Part shown: piece after piece, positions 7,239 to 15,359 of the stretch | How positions within the stretch are numbered: position 1 is the first letter of the stretch | Layout: the number at the start of each line of letters is the position of its first letter | Source: Candidatus Zhuqueibacterota bacterium 4484_188 | Lineage (GTDB): Bacteria; Calditrichota; Calditrichia; RBG-13-44-9 | Direction of reading: 5' to 3' | Length of the DNA: 15,964 nucleotides | NCBI GenBank assembly: GCA_002049825.1 | Contig: MVCZ01000069.1 | Coordinates: 1 to 15,964, forward strand | The notes under the pieces: model-generated | Seen by the model: only the letters and a program-made list of their open reading frames with translations | Database searches by the model: none | What the model was told of the DNA's origin: nothing | Position numbers and translations under genes: made by a program

Positions 7239-7682
7239 ATGGAAGCAACGGTTAAACAGAAATTGGTAAGTGAATTCATCGGGAAATGCCGCAGCGAGGG
7301 ACTTAGTGTTACTCCGCAGCGGTTGTTGATTTACCAGGCGCTGGTGGACGACACATCGCATCCCAGCCCGGAAAAGGTTTATCAAACACTCCACGCGGAC
7401 CATCCCACCATTTCACTGGCAACGGTTTACAAAACGCTGGAAACCTTCCAAAAGCATGGTCTTGTATCGCTGGTCACCACACTGCACAATACGCTTCGTT
7501 ACGATCCCAAGGTGAAACGGCATCATCATATTGTTTGTGTAAAATGCAAAAAAGTAATCGACCTGGAAGATGCGGAACTTGATGCCCTGAAAATTCCGAA
7601 GGCGGTAACCCGGGAAAATAATCTGATTGATTACAGTGTTCACTTTAATGTGATTTGCGCGGAGTGCCGGGAAAAAAAATAA
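7239..7682 (+). CDS. perR: Fur-family peroxide/metal-responsive repressor, PerR-like
   Basis: Cytoplasmic DNA-binding repressor, 147 residues from ATG 7239. I prefer this over TTG 7218, which abuts the operator and lies close to the -10 element. The winged helix spans about 10-85, with LSVTPQR and the recognition-helix region SLATVYKTLE (59-68). The structural Zn site is C100-x2-C103 and C140-x2-C143. Candidate regulatory-metal ligands are H41 (DTSHPSPEKVY), D89 (RYDP), H95/H97 (HHHIVC) and D108 (VIDLED). A His/Asp set with Asp where Fur usually has Glu suggests a PerR-type peroxide sensor, although Fur or Mur cannot be excluded. The gene has its own promoter and palindromic operator, implying autoregulation. 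Downstream is a Dps-like ferritin preceded by a site sharing the 13-bp operator core. The protein looks complete. Confidence 0.88.
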   Translation: MEATVKQKLVSEFIGKCRSEGLSVTPQRLLIYQALVDDTSHPSPEKVYQTLHADHPTISLATVYKTLETFQKHGLVSLVTTLHNTLRYDPKVKRHHHIVCVKCKKVIDLEDAELDALKIPKAVTRENNLIDYSVHFNVICAECREKK

Positions 7683-7687
7683 TTTTT

Positions 7688-7716
7688 TTGCCCGGGAAGG
7701 ATAATTATTATTATAT
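7688..7716 (+). promoter_or_regulatory. Probable promoter of the Dps-like gene with overlapping PerR-box-like site
   Basis: TTGCCC (7688-7693), 17-bp spacer, TTATAT (7711-7716). The spacer and -10 overlap GGATAATTATTATTA (7699-7713), which matches 11 of 14 PerR-box positions and shares the 13-mer ATAATTATTATTA (7701-7713) with the perR operator (7204-7216). A repressor bound there would block RNA polymerase. Surroundings are AT-rich, so a chance match is possible. Confidence 0.5.
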
Positions 7717-7830
7717 AGTAATTAATAATATATAAGAACAAATTATAATTAACTATGATTCAACAGTTAAAACTAACAACAAAAACATTTAATTCATTCG
7801 TTACAGTTAAACAAAAGAAGGAGAAATATT

Positions 7831-8382
7831 ATGGCAAGAGTCGCACGAGAAATGGTGCAAAACGCCGGCGTGGATGTTGACCAATTGGTGGAACTGCTGG
7901 TTAAGAATGCAGCGGCAGAATTGACAACATTTTATTACTATACAATTCTGCGTGCCAATTTGATTGGTTTGGAGGGAGAAGGTGTCAAGCAAATAGCCGA
8001 AACCGCCCGGATTGAAGACCGGAATCATTTTGAAGCGTTGGTGCCGCGAATTTACGAACTGGGCGGCGAACTGCCCAAAGATATGAAGGAATTCCACGAC
8101 ATGTCCGCCTGTCCGCCGGCAATCCTGCCGGACAATCCGCGGGATGTGAAGGCGATTTTGAAAGTGTTGGTTGAAGCCGAGCGATGCGCGGTGCGCGGAT
8201 ATAGCCATATCTGCAACCTGACTGCCGGTAAAGATCATCGGACGTACGAATTATGCCTGGCGATTCTGAACGAGGAAATTGAGCACGAATCCTGGTTCTC
8301 GGAATTTTTGGGCGAGGGACCTTCCGGGCATTTTCTGCGCCTGGGCGAAACGTCGCCGTTTGTCGGCAAATTTTTTAAATAA
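7831..8382 (+). CDS. Dps-like (DPSL) ferritin, iron/peroxide-detoxifying mini-ferritin
   Basis: Cytoplasmic ferritin-like protein of the DPSL type, which uses peroxide to oxidise and store iron and so protects DNA. The 183-residue four-helix bundle shows a bacterioferritin-like di-iron ligand set: E30 (AAAELTTFYYY), E62 and H66 (IEDRNHFEAL), E115/E117 (EAERCAVRGY), E149 and H152 (NEEIEHESWF). C94 (SACPPAILP) and C119 are 25 residues apart, the same spacing as the thiol pair I recall for the Sulfolobus DPSL. This pair separates DPSL from ordinary Dps. A strong ribosome-binding site AGAAGGAG (7816-7823) precedes ATG 7831. It is monocistronic or co-transcribed with perR only by read-through, and ends at a strong terminator. 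Regulation by the adjacent PerR is likely from the shared operator core. It appears intact. Confidence 0.9.
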   Translation: MARVAREMVQNAGVDVDQLVELLVKNAAAELTTFYYYTILRANLIGLEGEGVKQIAETARIEDRNHFEALVPRIYELGGELPKDMKEFHDMSACPPAILPDNPRDVKAILKVLVEAERCAVRGYSHICNLTAGKDHRTYELCLAILNEEIEHESWFSEFLGEGPSGHFLRLGETSPFVGKFFK

Positions 8383-8397
8383 CACGAACCAAACCAT

Positions 8398-8425
8398 GAA
8401 GGGCTGGCACGCCGGCCCTTCTTTT
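8398..8425 (+). terminator. Rho-independent terminator after the Dps-like gene
   Basis: GAAGGGCTGG (8398-8407) pairs with CCGGCCCTTC (8412-8421) over 10 bp with one G-U pair and a 4-nt loop, followed by TTTT (8422-8425). It lies 16 nt after the stop codon of the Dps-like gene. Confidence 0.85.
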
Positions 8426-8444
8426 ACAATTTGAGAGAACCGGA

Positions 8445-8684
8445 ATGAAAAAGTTTACCAAAGAATCGCTGAAATCCTATTCGGGAAAGAATGGTGCGCC
8501 CGTTTATATTGCTGCCAATGGGAAAGTTTATGATGCAACGAACAGTTTCCTCTGGCAGAAGGGAAAACACATGGCGGATCACCACGCCGGGCAGGATTTG
8601 AGCCCGGCGCTAAAAAGGGCGCCCCACACTGCGGAATTACTGGAAAGGTTGCCGCTCATCGGATTGCTCGACGAGGAGAAATAA
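8445..8684 (+). CDS. Small cytochrome b5-like heme-binding domain protein
   Basis: A 79-residue single-domain protein of the cytochrome b5-like heme/steroid-binding family. It has the opening FTKESLKSYSGKNGAPVYIA, the strand GKVYDATNSFLW, and the heme-loop HMADHHAGQDLSPAL (about 42-56) with a second candidate axial His in APHT (H61). It lacks a signal peptide and membrane segment, so it is probably soluble and cytoplasmic. Role is likely electron transfer or heme/ligand binding; the partner is unknown. A GAGAG site lies shortly before ATG 8445. It begins 20 nt after the terminator of the Dps-like gene, so it depends on read-through or on its own promoter, which I could not identify. Context with PerR, DPSL and a ferritin hints at redox or iron stress. 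Confidence 0.82.
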   Translation: MKKFTKESLKSYSGKNGAPVYIAANGKVYDATNSFLWQKGKHMADHHAGQDLSPALKRAPHTAELLERLPLIGLLDEEK

Positions 8685-8747
8685 AAGAGTGGTTTTACAA
8701 GCCGTCTGCTAAATTAAACTGTTTCGTTTCACAGAAAGGCAGGCAGA

Positions 8748-9173
8748 TTATTCGGCATTCCCCATAGAGATATTTTTACTCCGTTCAATCGATTGCAGCG
8801 CCAGATACCGGTCGCCGAATTTAGCCATGTTATCCATTTCGGTGTCGTACTGGTCGTAATGTCGTTCCTCGTCCAGCACCAAATCCTCGAATAATTTCTT
8901 GGAAACCGAATCGGCATTGGCGGCACATTCGTTCGCCCACAGGTTGTAGTCGCGGGCGCTGTCCTGTTCCATTTTGCTGGCAAGCTCCAGCATGTCTTTT
9001 ACCTCGTGAATCTTGCTCACTTCTGCCGAAGCTTTCAGTTCAACTTCGCCTTTCAGAAAGAGAATACGCTCGGAAATTCGCTCAATATGCAGCATCTCTT
9101 CGATGGCGGTTCGTTTGAACAACCCTGCTAACAGGTCGTAGCCCTGGTCGTCACAACGAAAATGAAAATACAT
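8748..9173 (-). CDS. Bacterioferritin-like di-iron protein, N-terminus uncertain
   Basis: Ferritin-like iron-oxidising/storage protein. From the first canonical start (ATG at 9173) it is 141 residues with di-iron ligands E26-x2-H29 (IEEMLHIE), E69 (KMEQDSARDY) and E102-x2-H105 (EERHYDQYDTE). The homologous frame stays open upstream to the TGA at 9264-9266 and encodes ADELSAVHQY just before the ATG. The Glu of ADEL is the expected first ligand (E18 of bacterioferritin), so starting at 9173 would lose most of helix A and one iron ligand. No ATG, GTG or TTG exists in that frame between 9173 and 9264. Thus either a rare start is used or the first dozen codons were lost. No heme-ligating Met was identified with certainty. 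It follows miaB closely on the same strand and is probably in the mtaB-miaB operon. Confidence 0.75.
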   Translation of the reverse strand: MYFHFRCDDQGYDLLAGLFKRTAIEEMLHIERISERILFLKGEVELKASAEVSKIHEVKDMLELASKMEQDSARDYNLWANECAANADSVSKKLFEDLVLDEERHYDQYDTEMDNMAKFGDRYLALQSIERSKNISMGNAE

Positions 9174-9271
9174 GTACTGGTGTACCGCACTGAGTTCGTC
9201 CGCCGCTTGCCGGTTTTCAATTTTAGACCGGAAATCAAATGTTTGGGCATCAAGTATCAGGTATCATTTTT

Positions 9272-10573
9272 TTAACAACCTCTCCCAACATGCGCGGTGG
9301 CATCGGTAATTTTTACTGCGACAAAATCGCCGGTGCGGTAATTGCCGGCAGGAAAAATCACCAGCTTGTTGCCGTCGGTTCTGCCCTGGAAATCATCCGG
9401 TGAGCGCCTGGTGCTTTCTTGCTCAATCAGCACCTCCAGAGTTTGCCCGATGTGTGCCCGGTTCTTTTTCAGGGAATGGGCTTTCTGGATTTCATTCAGC
9501 CGGACAATCCGCTCGGTTTTTTTCTCTTCGCTCACATCGTCCGGGTACTTCCGGGCGGCAATGGTGCCCTGGCGTTCCGAATATTTAAAAATAAACGCCG
9601 AGTCGAATTCCACCGCTTCCATCACTTTCACCGTGTCTTCAAATTCACGGTCGGTCTCGGACGGAAAACCTACGATAATGTCAGTAGTGAGAACCATGTC
9701 CGGGAAATGAGAACGGATGTTATCCACCAGGTCGAGATATTCCTTTTGGGTGTAGGTGCGGTTCATTATTTCCAGTATGCGGTCGTTGCCGGCTTGCAGC
9801 GGCAGATGAATATGTTTGCACACCCGGGGATTTTCCGCCACCACGTGCAGCAGACTGTGCGGGAAATCTTTCGGGTGCGGCGAGGTGAACCGGAGGCGGC
9901 GGATGCCTTCCACACGGCTTACCTGTTCCAATAAACCGGCAAAATCTACCTCTTCATACCGGTAGGAATTTACATTTTGTCCCAATAAGGTTACCTGCCG
10001 GAAACCCTCTTCTGAAAGGCGTTTCACTTCTTCGACAATGTTCTGCGGGGAACGGCTGCGTTCGCGTCCACGGGTGTAGGGAACCACGCAAAAGGTGCAG
10101 AAATTATTGCAGCCTCTCATTACCGCCACCCAGGCATTGACACCACCAGCCCGCCTGGGGTAAACATCGGAATAGGTTTCAAATTCGGACAAGGTCACGT
10201 CATAGGCTTTGCTGCCTTTCTGTTCCACCTGCCGAATCAGGTTTGGCAGGCGCTTGTAACTGTCCGGCCCGGCGATAAAATCTATTTTAAGCTGCCGGTT
10301 GTCCAGGAGACTCTTGCGAAAATTGGTTGCCATACAGCCCAGAACCCCGATTAATACCGGGTCTCCGTTGCGGGTGTGGCGCAGGGTGTGAATACGGTTG
10401 TATACTTTCCGATTGGCATTTTCCCGCACCGAACAGGTGTTGAGCATAACAATGTCGGCTTCCCGCTCGTTTTCCACAAACCGGTATTGGTGTTCCGACA
10501 GCACCGCCCGCACCAGTTCGGTGTCATATTCGTTCATCTGGCAGCCATAAGTTTCTATATAAACCGTCTTCAT
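9272..10573 (-). CDS. miaB: tRNA-2-methylthio-N6-dimethylallyladenosine synthase (MiaB)
   Basis: Radical-SAM enzyme that adds a methylthio group at C2 of i6A37 in tRNAs reading UNN codons; carries two [4Fe-4S] clusters. The 433-residue protein has the N-terminal methylthiotransferase domain with C11 (YGCQMN), C47 (NTCSVRE) and C80 (LGCMA). The radical-SAM motif C155-x3-C159-x2-C162 lies in RGCNNFCTFCVVPYTRGRE, and a C-terminal TRAM domain follows (QGRTDGNKLVIF to the end). GCQMN and the RGCNNFC form point to MiaB rather than MtaB or RimO. The ATG at 10573 overlaps the mtaB stop as ATGA, showing translational coupling. The last residues (AHVGRGC) are slightly unlike the usual ending, so a small indel near the stop is possible but unproven. 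Confidence 0.95.
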   Translation of the reverse strand: MKTVYIETYGCQMNEYDTELVRAVLSEHQYRFVENEREADIVMLNTCSVRENANRKVYNRIHTLRHTRNGDPVLIGVLGCMATNFRKSLLDNRQLKIDFIAGPDSYKRLPNLIRQVEQKGSKAYDVTLSEFETYSDVYPRRAGGVNAWVAVMRGCNNFCTFCVVPYTRGRERSRSPQNIVEEVKRLSEEGFRQVTLLGQNVNSYRYEEVDFAGLLEQVSRVEGIRRLRFTSPHPKDFPHSLLHVVAENPRVCKHIHLPLQAGNDRILEIMNRTYTQKEYLDLVDNIRSHFPDMVLTTDIIVGFPSETDREFEDTVKVMEAVEFDSAFIFKYSERQGTIAARKYPDDVSEEKKTERIVRLNEIQKAHSLKKNRAHIGQTLEVLIEQESTRRSPDDFQGRTDGNKLVIFPAGNYRTGDFVAVKITDATAHVGRGC

Positions 10574-11856
10574 TGAAGTGTTCCTATCATAGCCTGGTTA
10601 TCCGCTTCTACCAATCGCACTGGCAGTAACCGGTTTTTCAGATTGCCTTCTGTTTTTACTTTAACCCGGATGTAGGTGTCGGTCAATCCGTTCCAGTAGC
10701 CGTTTTTTTGCTGTTCGAACAGAACCGTTTCCACCGTTCCTACATGCGCCTGGAGATATTGATAGCGTTTCCGGGCGCTGAGTTCGCGCAGGATGTGGCT
10801 TCGCCTTTCGATAATTTCCGGCACAACCTTTGGTTCCAATTTCCGGCTTTTTACCCAGGGGCGCTCCGAATAGCTGAACACGTGAAAATATGCCAGCGGA
10901 AGCTCCGAAAGCAGGGAATAAGTCTGGTCGAAATGAACATCGGTTTCGCCGGGGAAGCCTACCATCACATCGGTGCCCTGGCAGACACCGGGCACCGCGT
11001 CGTTTACCTGTCGGATAAAATCGGAAAATTCTGCTACCGAATAGCGTCGATTCATTGCCTGCAGAATCTTGTCGCTGCCGCTTTGCAGGGGAATGTGAAA
11101 GTGGCGGCACAGGTTACTGTTTTCTCCCGCCCGCCTGATCAGCCGGGTGGGAATGGTGGTTGGCTCGATGGAAGAAATCCGCACCCGCTCCAGACCGGGT
11201 AGTTTTTCCAGGGCGTCGATCACATCCGGCAGGGTTTTATTCCCATCCCGGTAAGTGCCGAGGTTAATCCCGGTAAGTACAATTTCCCGGTGCCCGGCGG
11301 CAATCAGTTGTTTTGCTTCGCTAAGCAGGTCGGGGAACAGCCGGCTACGCGCCCTGCCACGGGCAAAAGGAATCACGCAGAAGGAACAGAAGAAATCGCA
11401 GCCATCCTGGATTTTCAGGTTCGCCCGGGTATGGTCGCGATCGATACCGGCAACCGGGCTGGTAAATGTGCTGCGGGGAATAACCGGGGTAATGACCTGT
11501 GGCGCTTGGTCGCCGGAGGTTTCGTTCACAATATTGGCTAAATCCATCTTGCGGGCATTGCCAACCACCCAGCGCACGTTTGGCAAAGTAAGCAACTTCT
11601 CCCGCTGAATCTGCGCCTGGCAACCCACCAGGGCGACTTGTGCCTCGGGATTCATCCGTCTGATCCGGTTCACAATTTTACGAGTATCGGAATCGCCGTT
11701 CTCGGTAACTGTACAGGTATTCACTACCACGACCTCAGCCGGTGCCTTGAAATCAACTACACGGTAACCGTTTCTTTCAAAGGTTGTTTGAAGTGTAGCC
11801 GTTTCCGCCTGGTTCAGTCGGCATCCCAATGTATAAAATGAAACACTGTTTTTCAT
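10570..11856 (-). CDS. mtaB: tRNA t6A37 methylthiotransferase (MtaB)
   Basis: Radical-SAM enzyme converting t6A37 to ms2t6A37 in ANN-decoding tRNAs. From ATG 11856 the protein has 428 residues. N-terminal cluster cysteines are C12 (YTLGCRLNQ), C48 (VNTCTVT) and C79 (VGCQA); the radical-SAM motif is C153-x3-C157-x2-C160 in QDGCDFFCSFCVIPFARGR; a TRAM-like C-terminus ends the protein. GCRLNQ and DGCD are typical for MtaB. The frame is open to an ATG at 11913, but that start would lie inside the -35 element of a good promoter (11886-11913) and adds a non-conserved lysine-rich leader, so 11856 is preferred. It is the first gene of the mtaB-miaB-ferritin operon on this strand. Confidence 0.93.
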   Translation of the reverse strand: MKNSVSFYTLGCRLNQAETATLQTTFERNGYRVVDFKAPAEVVVVNTCTVTENGDSDTRKIVNRIRRMNPEAQVALVGCQAQIQREKLLTLPNVRWVVGNARKMDLANIVNETSGDQAPQVITPVIPRSTFTSPVAGIDRDHTRANLKIQDGCDFFCSFCVIPFARGRARSRLFPDLLSEAKQLIAAGHREIVLTGINLGTYRDGNKTLPDVIDALEKLPGLERVRISSIEPTTIPTRLIRRAGENSNLCRHFHIPLQSGSDKILQAMNRRYSVAEFSDFIRQVNDAVPGVCQGTDVMVGFPGETDVHFDQTYSLLSELPLAYFHVFSYSERPWVKSRKLEPKVVPEIIERRSHILRELSARKRYQYLQAHVGTVETVLFEQQKNGYWNGLTDTYIRVKVKTEGNLKNRLLPVRLVEADNQAMIGTLQ

Positions 11857-11885
11857 CTTTTTCCGCTTCAAAAGTTTTGCGACCA

Positions 11886-11913
11886 AATATAGGGAATTTT
11901 GCATTGGTTTCAA
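11886..11913 (-). promoter_or_regulatory. Promoter of the mtaB operon
   Basis: Read on the minus strand: TTGAAA (11913-11908), 16-bp spacer, TATATT (11891-11886) continuing as TATATTTG. It fits a sigma-70 promoter and also the TTTG ... TAnnTTTG pattern described for Bacteroidetes. Start of transcription would fall about 20-25 nt before ATG 11856. Confidence 0.5.
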
Positions 11914-12297
11914 ACCGGGAATCTTTCTGTTTGACTTTTTTTCAGGAAGTGTTTGCTGAAAGCAGTTGCCCGCTCATAGTGCAAAATTCACTCGCTTTCC
12001 ATTGTACGGTAGAAATGGGCAGTTGTATGGAGCAGATAGCATAAAAATTGTTTCAAGCATTTATTAAACCGGTCAATAATTTGAACCTTTTGTAAGGGTT
12101 TATCTTCTGATAAGGACAATTTTTAGTATGTTTCCCGAACCTTTGTATCGGTTTGAGCATCCCGGCTGAAAATTGCAGTTACCGGCAGTGAAAGTCTAAA
12201 ATTGTTCAGAGGTTGGAAAAAGTGAAAATCGTCTTTATTTTCAGGTGTTCTAAACCGATTTTCAGGTTTCATGTTCAATTAATACGGAATTGGTAAA
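11914..12297. other. Divergent intergenic region between mtaB and the propeller sensor gene
   Basis: No convincing gene. A 71-codon frame (11829-12044) overlaps the mtaB start and lacks motifs. The right part holds a direct repeat ATTTTCAGGT (12237-12246 and 12258-12267) and an inverted pair TGAAAATCG (12223-12231) / CGATTTTCA (12256-12264), close before the sensor gene. No clear promoter for the sensor was found. Confidence 0.5.
12237..12267 (+). promoter_or_regulatory. Direct repeat 21 bp apart upstream of the sensor gene
   Basis: ATTTTCAGGT occurs at 12237-12246 and 12258-12267, spaced 21 bp start to start (two helical turns), ending 30 nt before ATG 12298. This is the geometry of tandem regulator half-sites, but the binding protein is unknown and two copies may be chance. 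Confidence 0.3.
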
Positions 12298-15134
12298 ATG
12301 AGCCTTGTGAAAAGATACCTAATAAAAGATGCTCTTTTCCTTATCGTGATTTTTTGTATCTCGTCTTTAACGCTGCCTTCCCGGGTTTTGGCGATAAAAC
12401 CAACAATCTATTTCTACCATCTTAACATAGCCGATGGTCTTTCCCAGAGTTCGGTAACCGCAATTTTGCAGGACCGGTTCGGGTTCATGTGGTTCGGAAC
12501 CCAGAACGGTTTGAACCGTTATGACGGGTATCATTTCCGAATATATAAAAATATTCCCTTCAAGTCCGGTGTTCTTTCCGATAACTGGATTCAGTGCCTG
12601 ACCGAAGACAAAGACGGATTCATCTGGGTGGGGACGCACAGCGGCGGACTTTTCCAATTTGACCGCACCACCGAAAAATTTATCCAATATCGCCACAATC
12701 CCGAAGATCCGCATAGTCTAAGTCATAACCGGATTTGGAAAATATTTCAGGACAACGAAGGAAAACTGTGGGTTGGCAGCTCAGGCGGTTTAGACCGTTT
12801 CGACAGAACGCACAGGAAATTTACACACTTTGATCTAAAAACAAATGATTCGTCATCAGTAAGCCAGCGAGCGGTGAATGCCATTGCGGAAGATTCGCTC
12901 GGTAATTTGTGGATTGGCACTTTTGGAGACGGGCTTTTTTATTTTGACCGGCGGCAAAACAAATTTGAACATTTTGAACATCACCCGGATGACCCTGCCA
13001 GCTTGAGTAACAATTATGTCAAATGTCTGCTGTTTGACAAGGATGGCACCCTGTGGATCGGCACCTGGGGCGGCGGTTTAAATCGGTTTGATCCCGTCAC
13101 GAAACAATTCTCCAATTTTCGCTCCAAAGCCGGCGACACGAAAAGTTTGAGCAACGATATTGTGATGTCCTTGCTTCAGGACCGGAACGGTACAATCTGG
13201 ATAGGTACACACCGTGGTGGGCTCAACAAATTCGACCCGGTAACGGGAACATTTACGGTATTCCGGCACGATCCGTTAATCCCGGAAAGTTTGAGCCACG
13301 ATTGGGTGCGCGCATTGTGTGAAGATAATTCCGGGATTCTCTGGATTGGTACCGGCGAGGGCATCAGTAAATATAATCACCGCAAAACCGAAGTCTGCCT
13401 GTTTCAGAACCATCCCGGCGACTCCAACAGTTTGAGCAACAACATTGTGAATGCGGTTTTCGAAGACCGTGACCACACCCTGTGGATCGGCACCTGGGGC
13501 GGTGGTTTGAATAAATACGATAATGAGAGCGATACATTTCAGCGATTTACCCACGATGCGGCGAATCCGGCGAGTTTGACCAGCGATATTGTGTGGGATA
13601 TTTGCCAGGACCGGTCAGGGTTTTTGTGGGTGGCAACTTCGCAGGGATTAAATCGGTTTGATTTTTCAACCGGACGATTCAATCGCTATATCCAGGCGGA
13701 AAATGAATCCGAATACCTGAGTTATAGTAATATCTCGGTGTTGTATGCCGACCATGAAGGAAATATATGGGTAGGAACCTGGGGGAAAGGGTTAGACATG
13801 CTTTCCCCGGAAACCGGGCATTTTCGGCATTTCCCGGTTGCGCCAGCACCGGAAGGAATCAGCGACGGATTCATTACTTCGATTTATGAAGATCATCTTG
13901 GACGACTATGGATCGGAACAGTGAGCGGTGGTTTGAATCTGCTGGAAAAAAATGATGGCGCCGGCGGTTTGGCTCCCCGGTATATTTTTTCCTCTTTTAA
14001 ATACGATCCGCAAAACCGGGAGGGAATAAGCCACAATCACATTACCACGATTTGCGAAGATTCATCGTTTACCTTATGGATTGGCACCAAAGGTGGCATT
14101 TTACCGAGGAAAACGGATTGTCGGACAATTTGGTTCGCAGTTGCCTGCCGGATGGTCACGGGCATTTGTGGATAGCGACTGCCAAACGGATTACTATCTT
14201 TGATCCGGGTGAAAAATCCTTCCGGAATTTTACCGCCAGTGATGTTTTTGATAATCTTGAATTCCAGGGAGGGGCATGTAAGCTGCACACCGGCGAAGTG
14301 ATTTTCGCCAGCACTCAGGGATTTATTCGTTTTCATCCGGATTCTGTGAAATTTGGAAATTACCAGCCCCCGGTTCGCATCACTTCCTTCCGGGTTTTTA
14401 ACAAAGAAGTGCCGCTTGAGAGACCAATCTATCAAAACCCGCCGCTTCGACTTTCCTACCAGGATGATTTTTTCTCTTTTGAATTTTCCTCCCCGGATTT
14501 CAGGAATCCTGCTAAAAATCGCTACGCCTACATGATGGAGGGATTTGATTCAGATTGGATTTACTCCGGCACAAAAAATTTCGTTACCTACACCAATCTC
14601 GATCCGGGTAAATATATTTTTAAAGTGAAGGGCACCAATAGCGACGGCGTTTGGAACCCCAATTTCACGGCAGTTGAAATATATATTTCTCCTCCTTTCT
14701 GGGACACCGCCTGGTTTAAGATACTGGTTTCCGTATCGTTACTTCTGCTGTTAGTGGTTGTTTACAAGTGGCGCACTCAGCGGATGAAACATGAGCAGCG
14801 GAAACTGGAAAAACTGGTGGCGGAAAAAACCAATCAATTGAAAGAGAAGAATCTCCAACTCAGTGAAATTAATGAAAACCAGGGCAAACTGATTGAGGAG
14901 CGGGAAAAACTGATTAGCGAACTGCAGGAAGCGATGGGGAAAATAAAAACCCTGAGCGGCTTGCTGCCCATCTGTTCCCATTGTAAAAAAGTGCGTGACG
15001 ACAGCGGCTATTGGAAATCAATCGAATTGTATATAACCGAGCACTCCGAAGCAGATTTTAGCCACGGTATTTGTCCTGATTGTGCAAAAGAATTGTATCC
15101 CGATATTTACGATAAGGACGACCAAAACGAATGA
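12298..15134 (+). pseudogene. Reg_prop/Y_Y_Y beta-propeller membrane sensor with Cys-rich tail, frameshifted
   Basis: Large signalling protein resembling the sensory half of hybrid two-component systems. The first frame, 12298-14175, has an N-terminal signal or anchor (residues about 10-32), then propeller blades of about 50 residues each marked by WxGT-GGLNxFD (12 copies, for example WIGTWGGGLNRFD). At about 14097-14103 the match leaves this frame right after WIGTKGG and resumes in another with HFTEENGLSDN, a further blade (WIATAKRITIFDP), a Y_Y_Y domain (RLSYQDDFFSFEF to EIYISPPFWD), one membrane helix (FKILVSVSLLLLLVVVYKW), a coiled coil and a tail with C-x2-C (PICSHCKK) and C-x2-C (GICPDC). 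A deletion of about 15 or more residues with loss of frame explains the break. No histidine-kinase, receiver or output enzyme domain follows the coiled coil. Output is unknown. Confidence 0.8.
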
Positions 15135-15359
15135 CGCTCCTCTTTCCGTAGCGGGAACATGTTTTTGCCTTTTCCTGATCCCGGAGTTCCGCGTTTACCC
15201 TAAAATTGAATAGAATTTCCCCGACTCTGCTTATTCCGTTTTATGTTCGGATTCGGACAAAACGCTTCCCAAAGGCTACAAATGCTGTGAAATATTTCAT
15301 ACTTGACTAACCGGAAACCTTCGGCGAAATTTATTTTAAATAAGAATTGGGAACAGATA

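Noticed and set aside
9419..9934. A 171-codon plus-strand frame inside miaB
   Set aside because: Antisense shadow of a well-supported MiaB gene; no homology or ribosome-binding site.
11829..12044. A 71-codon frame between mtaB and the sensor
   Set aside because: Overlaps the mtaB start and promoter, low-complexity composition, no ribosome-binding site.
15151..15192. Terminator after the sensor gene (GCGGGAAC ... GTTCCGC)
   Set aside because: Stem is bulged, the loop is about 30 nt and no T-run follows.
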